A DNA stretch of 64,000 nucleotides from Rhodosalinus sp041365695 (lineage in GTDB: Bacteria > Pseudomonadota > Alphaproteobacteria > Rhodobacterales > Rhodobacteraceae), in assembly GCF_041365695.1 (NCBI RefSeq), contig NZ_JBGFSJ010000008.1:1-64000 (forward strand), in the 5' to 3' direction. Below, piece after piece: positions 60,513 to 64,000 of the stretch. Below the pieces are notes generated by a model. That model was not told the DNA's origin. It searched no databases and was given only the letters and a program-made list of their open reading frames with translations. The position numbers were made by a program, and so were the translations under genes. Numbering within the stretch: position 1 is the first letter of the stretch; each line of letters opens with the position of its first letter.

Positions 60513-62078
60513 TCAGCGCACCCAGACTTCGACGCGGCGGTTCACCTGCCGGCCCCAGGCGCTGTCGTCGCAGGCCATCGGCAGCGCCTCTCCGAAGGCC
60601 TCGACGTCCAGCGCCACCCGGTCGAGGTCGGCGCCGTCGGCGGCGGCGACCACCGCGGCGCGCACGGCCTCCGCGCGATCCATCCCGATCCGGCGGTTCC
60701 CGGCGGCCGGCCCCTGCCCGTCGCTGAAGCCCACGAAGACCATGCGGCGCGCGTCGTAGCGCCCCTCTTCCAGCGCCCGGGCGAGCTGTTCCACGTTCGA
60801 AAGCGACTGCGCATCGAGACGGGCGGAGCCCGGGCGAAACCGGAAGGACGTGGTGAGACGGCGCATCGGCGCGAGCGTCTCGGCCATGCGCTGCAACTCG
60901 TCGAGGCCCACCTCGGGGCCGGCCTGAACGATGGCGTTCAGGAAGCGGTCGCCCTGTTCGGCCACCGGCACCTCCTCGGGGGCCTGGTCCACGAAGCCCG
61001 CGCGGCGGATGACGATCTGCGCCGGCCCGCTTCCCAGATAGCCCAGGAAATCGCGCCCGATCTTCGGCAGGCGCCGCGCGGGAAGGTAGAGAAAGAGCGG
61101 CGCGGTGAGCGGGTAATCCTCGGTCTTGATGGTGCGGCGCTCGGCCCGCAGCGTGAAGCCGCAGGCCCCCCGGACCGCCAGGGGCTGCGTGTTGCCCGTC
61201 TCGGCCAGGCTGGCGAGGCCGAGCGCGAGCGGGTCGTCCGCGACCGCGCGGGCCAGATCGGCGTCCGATGCATGGCGCAACGCCGTGCTGGACAGCAACA
61301 GGCCCGCATTCGCGAGAAGGCGGTCTTCGGCGGCCTGCGCCAGTCCCGACCCGGCATCGCGAAGATGCAGCACGATGGGCGCATCGGGCCCGCCCAGATC
61401 CTTCCAGTTGTCGATGATCCCGCCGAAGACCCGGGCGAGTTGGCGCATCGAAATCGCCCGCAGCGGATTCCCGGGCGCCACCACCGGCACCAGCGCGTCG
61501 AGGGCGAGCACGCGGGAGCGGCCCGCCGCGTCCAGATCGCCCAGCCCCGCCGCCGCGGCGAGCCGCGCCTCGGCGCCCCGGATCTCGCGGACCGCCATGG
61601 CGATGTCCGCCTCGTCCGCAAGCAGATCGGCGAACCCCTCGTCGGTGGTGGTGGCACGGATGCGAAAGCGGGCCACCGGTGTCCCGTCCTCGCCCTCTGT
61701 CAGGACATGTGTGACCTGGTCTTTGTCGGAGCGCTCTGTCCGGATGCCGTATCCGGAGCGCATGGCGAACGCCTCGATCAGCGCGGGAAGCAGCACGTCG
61801 CCGGCGGAGGACGCGCCCGACAGGCGCAGCTCGGCCACGAAAGCCTCCAGGTTGGGGCACCCCGGCCCCTCGCAACGGACACCCGAGCCGTCGACCGTCA
61901 GTTCGCCGTAAACGGTTTCGACCCGGTAGAACTCCCCGTCGAAGCCGAGCAACGTGCCCGAGATTTCCACCGCGCCGTCGGGCGAGCTCAGCGTCACGTC
62001 CTGCGCGGCCCCGCCATGCGGCATCACGGCAGCCGCTAGAAAAAGTGCGACGAAACCCGCCGCACGCCATGCCTTCAT
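60513..62078 (-). CDS. periplasmic PstS-like binding domain fused to OmpA domain
   Basis: A 521-residue protein. Signal peptide MKAWRAAGFVALFLAAAVM is followed by a segment of about 60 residues, then a phosphate-binding-protein-like domain (about 80-370, with VVAPGNPLRAISMRQLARVFGG, the PBP-type insertion point). The C-terminal 140 residues are OmpA-like: FRFRPGSARLDAQSLSNVEQL and DRAEAVRAAVVAA with R-V-E-V-W end. It probably links a periplasmic ligand-binding domain to peptidoglycan. Similar Rhodobacteraceae proteins are annotated as phosphate-binding, but the ligand is unproven. Confidence 0.75.
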   Translation of the reverse strand: MKAWRAAGFVALFLAAAVMPHGGAAQDVTLSSPDGAVEISGTLLGFDGEFYRVETVYGELTVDGSGVRCEGPGCPNLEAFVAELRLSGASSAGDVLLPALIEAFAMRSGYGIRTERSDKDQVTHVLTEGEDGTPVARFRIRATTTDEGFADLLADEADIAMAVREIRGAEARLAAAAGLGDLDAAGRSRVLALDALVPVVAPGNPLRAISMRQLARVFGGIIDNWKDLGGPDAPIVLHLRDAGSGLAQAAEDRLLANAGLLLSSTALRHASDADLARAVADDPLALGLASLAETGNTQPLAVRGACGFTLRAERRTIKTEDYPLTAPLFLYLPARRLPKIGRDFLGYLGSGPAQIVIRRAGFVDQAPEEVPVAEQGDRFLNAIVQAGPEVGLDELQRMAETLAPMRRLTTSFRFRPGSARLDAQSLSNVEQLARALEEGRYDARRMVFVGFSDGQGPAAGNRRIGMDRAEAVRAAVVAAADGADLDRVALDVEAFGEALPMACDDSAWGRQVNRRVEVWVR

Positions 62079-62100
62079 GTTTTCCCTCGGCCGAAACGCG

Positions 62101-63135
62101 TCAGTCGTTTCGGGCGAGTTTCAGATCTGCGAAGGGGTTTTTCAACACCAGAAAGTCGCCCACGGCGCTGCAGGCCGGCATGAAAAGGGCGATGTCGCGG
62201 ACCTCCAGCACCCCGTCACGCCGCACGAGGAGCTGCGCGTCGAGGTCCTTGCCGCAGTTCGCCTCCGTCACCTCGGCCTCGATGGTCACGAGGACGGACG
62301 GATCGCCGGGCGCGACACCTTCGGGGAAGGTGTACACTTCCGCGCCCAGCGCCGCGGGCATCGTGTCCCGCGCGAGCCGCACCAGGAACCCTTCGGACCC
62401 CGGCACACCCGCGCGGTCCGCGTGGACGTGCCCCTCTTCGCCGTAGCGCGCGCCGTTCTCGCGGGCATGGAGCGCGATGCCCGTATCGCCGCGCCACTGA
62501 AGCGCCACGCGCGCGCGGTCCTCCATGCCGTCGACCCTGGCCTGCGCGACCGCACCATCGCCGTTCGCGAAGGCCGCGATGAAGACTGCCGCCGGCGCGA
62601 AGGCCGGCATGTCGAGCGCGAGGGCCCCGGCCTCGTCGGTCACCGCCGTCGTCATCAGGCCGTTGTGGTGCAGGGTGACACGCTCTCCCGGCAGGCACGG
62701 CGCGTCGAGGTCGAGCCGGACCACGCCCCCCTCGGCCGGCGTGGCGGCGAAGCCGATCTCGCAGCCGGTCCCGGCAACGGCGCTTTCTTCCTGCTCCCGC
62801 GCGTCGATGACCGGCGCCTCGTCCGGCTGGGGCGCGACTGCCTTTTCGGGCAGGCCCGGCACCGGAAGCGGCCGGACCGCGTCGCGCGCGACCGGGGGCG
62901 CGGAGGTGAAGGTGATGCCGCTCAGGCCCGGGGCATCCGTCATGTCGGGGGCGCTGAGGGCGCGGGGCCCTTCACCCGCTGGCCCGGACCCGTCGGCGAG
63001 GCCGTCGCCCGCCGTTCGTGCGCCATCGCGCTCGGATATCTGCGCGGGCAAGCCGCCCCACTGCATGACGGCGCCAATCCCCAGAGCGACGAGAACCGTC
63101 GCGCCTGACAGTATGAAGCGGTTCGACATCAGCAT
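62101..63135 (-). CDS. inner-membrane-anchored conserved protein, unknown function
   Basis: A 344-residue protein. One N-terminal helix (FILSGATVLVALGIGAVMQW) anchors a periplasmic part, with Pro-rich linker and a C-terminal beta-rich domain of about 220 residues with three or four Cys (TGCEIGF, DAPCLPGE, ANCGKDL, MPACSAVG). It resembles uncharacterised Rhodobacteraceae envelope proteins. It is 22 bases upstream of the PstS-OmpA gene, so the two probably function together. The start at 63135 has AGGAGG upstream; 63129 is an alternative. Confidence 0.65.
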   Translation of the reverse strand: MLMSNRFILSGATVLVALGIGAVMQWGGLPAQISERDGARTAGDGLADGSGPAGEGPRALSAPDMTDAPGLSGITFTSAPPVARDAVRPLPVPGLPEKAVAPQPDEAPVIDAREQEESAVAGTGCEIGFAATPAEGGVVRLDLDAPCLPGERVTLHHNGLMTTAVTDEAGALALDMPAFAPAAVFIAAFANGDGAVAQARVDGMEDRARVALQWRGDTGIALHARENGARYGEEGHVHADRAGVPGSEGFLVRLARDTMPAALGAEVYTFPEGVAPGDPSVLVTIEAEVTEANCGKDLDAQLLVRRDGVLEVRDIALFMPACSAVGDFLVLKNPFADLKLARND

Positions 63136-63273
63136 ATTCGCCTCCTCGGCCCGCGGCAGACATACCACGCCCTGTGCAATCTTGGGTCATGTTTCCGCCC
63201 AATCGGGGCACCCATGAGGCGAGCGGGGGGATAGATTGGGGCGTTTTTACGCAACCGGGGGTCGCCTGCGCCG

Positions 63274-64000
63274 TCAGGCGAGGCGGCCGTGGCAGTGCTT
63301 GAACTTCTTGCCCGAGCCGCAGGGGCAGAGCTGATTCCGTCCCGGATCGCCCCAGGTGGACGGATCGGCCTCGTCGAAGCCGGCCGCCGGCTCCGCGGCA
63401 AGCTGGGGGGCGGCACCGGACGCAGCCGGTCGTGGCGGCGCGTCCGCGCCGGCCATCTCCGGCTGGGGCGCGGGGGCGTCGGGATGGGCCGCCTGCGCCG
63501 CCTGGGCCATCGCCGCGCGTTGCGCGCGGATCTCGTCGACCATCTGGCGCTGCTCCTCCTCCGTGAGCGGGCGGATCTGGCCGAGTTTCTGGGTGACGTC
63601 GGCGCGCAGGCTGTCGAGCATGCTTTCGAAAAGCTGGAACGCCTCGGACTTGTACTCGTTGAGCGGATCGCGCTGCGCGTAGCCGCGGAACCCGACGACG
63701 GAGCGCAGGTGCTCGAGCGTCAGGAGGTGGTCGCGCCACTTTCCGTCGATGGTCTGAAGCAGGATCTGCTTCTCGATCTGGCGCATGTTCTCTGTGCCGA
63801 ATTCCGTCGCCTTCCGGGCGATATGCTCGTCCGCCGCCTTTTCGAGCCGCTCGCGCATGACCTCCTGGTCGACCCCGTCCTCCTCGGCCCACTCCATCAC
63901 GGGCACATCGACGCCGAGCTTTTCGATCGCCGCCGCGTAAAGCCCCTCGGCGTCCCACTGGTCGGCGTAGGTCTTGGGCGGCAGGTAGGTGTCGACGAGA
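63274..64000 (-). CDS. secA: preprotein translocase ATPase SecA, C-terminal part
   Basis: The 3' end of secA; the start lies beyond the window edge. Visible is the helical scaffold (TIDGKWRDHLLTLEHLRSVVGFRGYAQRDPLNEYK as separate family blocks), an Ala/Pro-rich linker, and the zinc-binding tail NQLCPCGSGKKFKHCHG that binds SecB and phospholipids. SecA drives export of unfolded proteins through SecYEG. About 240 residues are present. Confidence 0.96.
   Translation of the reverse strand, partial: LVDTYLPPKTYADQWDAEGLYAAAIEKLGVDVPVMEWAEEDGVDQEVMRERLEKAADEHIARKATEFGTENMRQIEKQILLQTIDGKWRDHLLTLEHLRSVVGFRGYAQRDPLNEYKSEAFQLFESMLDSLRADVTQKLGQIRPLTEEEQRQMVDEIRAQRAAMAQAAQAAHPDAPAPQPEMAGADAPPRPAASGAAPQLAAEPAAGFDEADPSTWGDPGRNQLCPCGSGKKFKHCHGRLA

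Noticed and set aside
1..64000. CRISPR arrays
   Set aside because: No series of regularly spaced direct repeats was seen.

Overview
The window is a high-GC alphaproteobacterial chromosome segment. Gene content points to the Rhodobacteraceae (Roseobacter/Rhodobacter group): a petP-petR pair, a dxs-ispA-xseB-deacetylase run, a paaABCDE operon, an SBP56-type methanethiol oxidase gene, an ectoine-catabolism locus with asnC-ssd-aminotransferase order, and recF near gyrB. No rRNA, tRNA or CRISPR array was recognised.

Layout. 1-3750 is a decayed surface-polysaccharide locus: an IS1380-type transposase abuts a frameshifted wecE-like aminotransferase, then an intact hexapeptide acyltransferase and a truncated glycosyltransferase-like gene. 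3817-9488 is a compact integrative element (P4-type integrase, AlpA regulator, DUF3631 ATPase, chains of tiny overlapping ORFs) with no structural phage genes. 9781-16541 holds methanethiol oxidase with a membrane partner, the phenylacetyl-CoA epoxygenase operon and an epimerase-like gene. 16636-22944 is core metabolism and regulation (isoprenoid precursors, exonuclease VII small subunit, deacetylase, petRP, ilvE). 23243-36115 is a catabolic block: a polyamine-type ABC importer with unusual permeases, transaminase, semialdehyde dehydrogenase, AsnC regulator, gutted eutB and eutC remnants, then divergently ectoine hydrolase, an M20 deacetylase and a GntR regulator. 36215-40480 carries recF, a LysE exporter and gyrB. 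40640-48428 is mixed housekeeping ending in pncA and pncB. 48406-49914 is an AT-richer single gene encoding an AAA-type ATPase fused to a C-terminal TIR domain. 50143-64000 returns to housekeeping (arfB, yhhQ, mepA, recQ, yaaA, a hybrid histidine kinase, envelope proteins, the 3' end of secA).

How genes work together. The ectoine block reads as: uptake (possibly by the linked ABC importer), ring opening by the hydrolase, deacetylation by the M20 enzyme, transamination to aspartate semialdehyde, and oxidation by the dehydrogenase. Two identical 12-bp palindromes in the divergent promoter region are probable operators for a GntR-type regulator. Loss of eutB and eutC suggests that hydroxyectoine conversion has been lost.

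The strongest candidate for an undescribed system is the solitary AAA-TIR gene. It has intact Walker A and B motifs and a TIR W-x3-E motif, foreign base composition, and a stop codon lying inside the 3' end of pncB. It resembles one-gene NAD-degrading immune proteins, and it happens to sit beside two NAD-salvage genes. Secondary points of interest are the eutBC remnants with their twin operators, a possible 18-codon ORF with an almost perfect anti-16S ribosome-binding site, and the small phage-satellite-like element.
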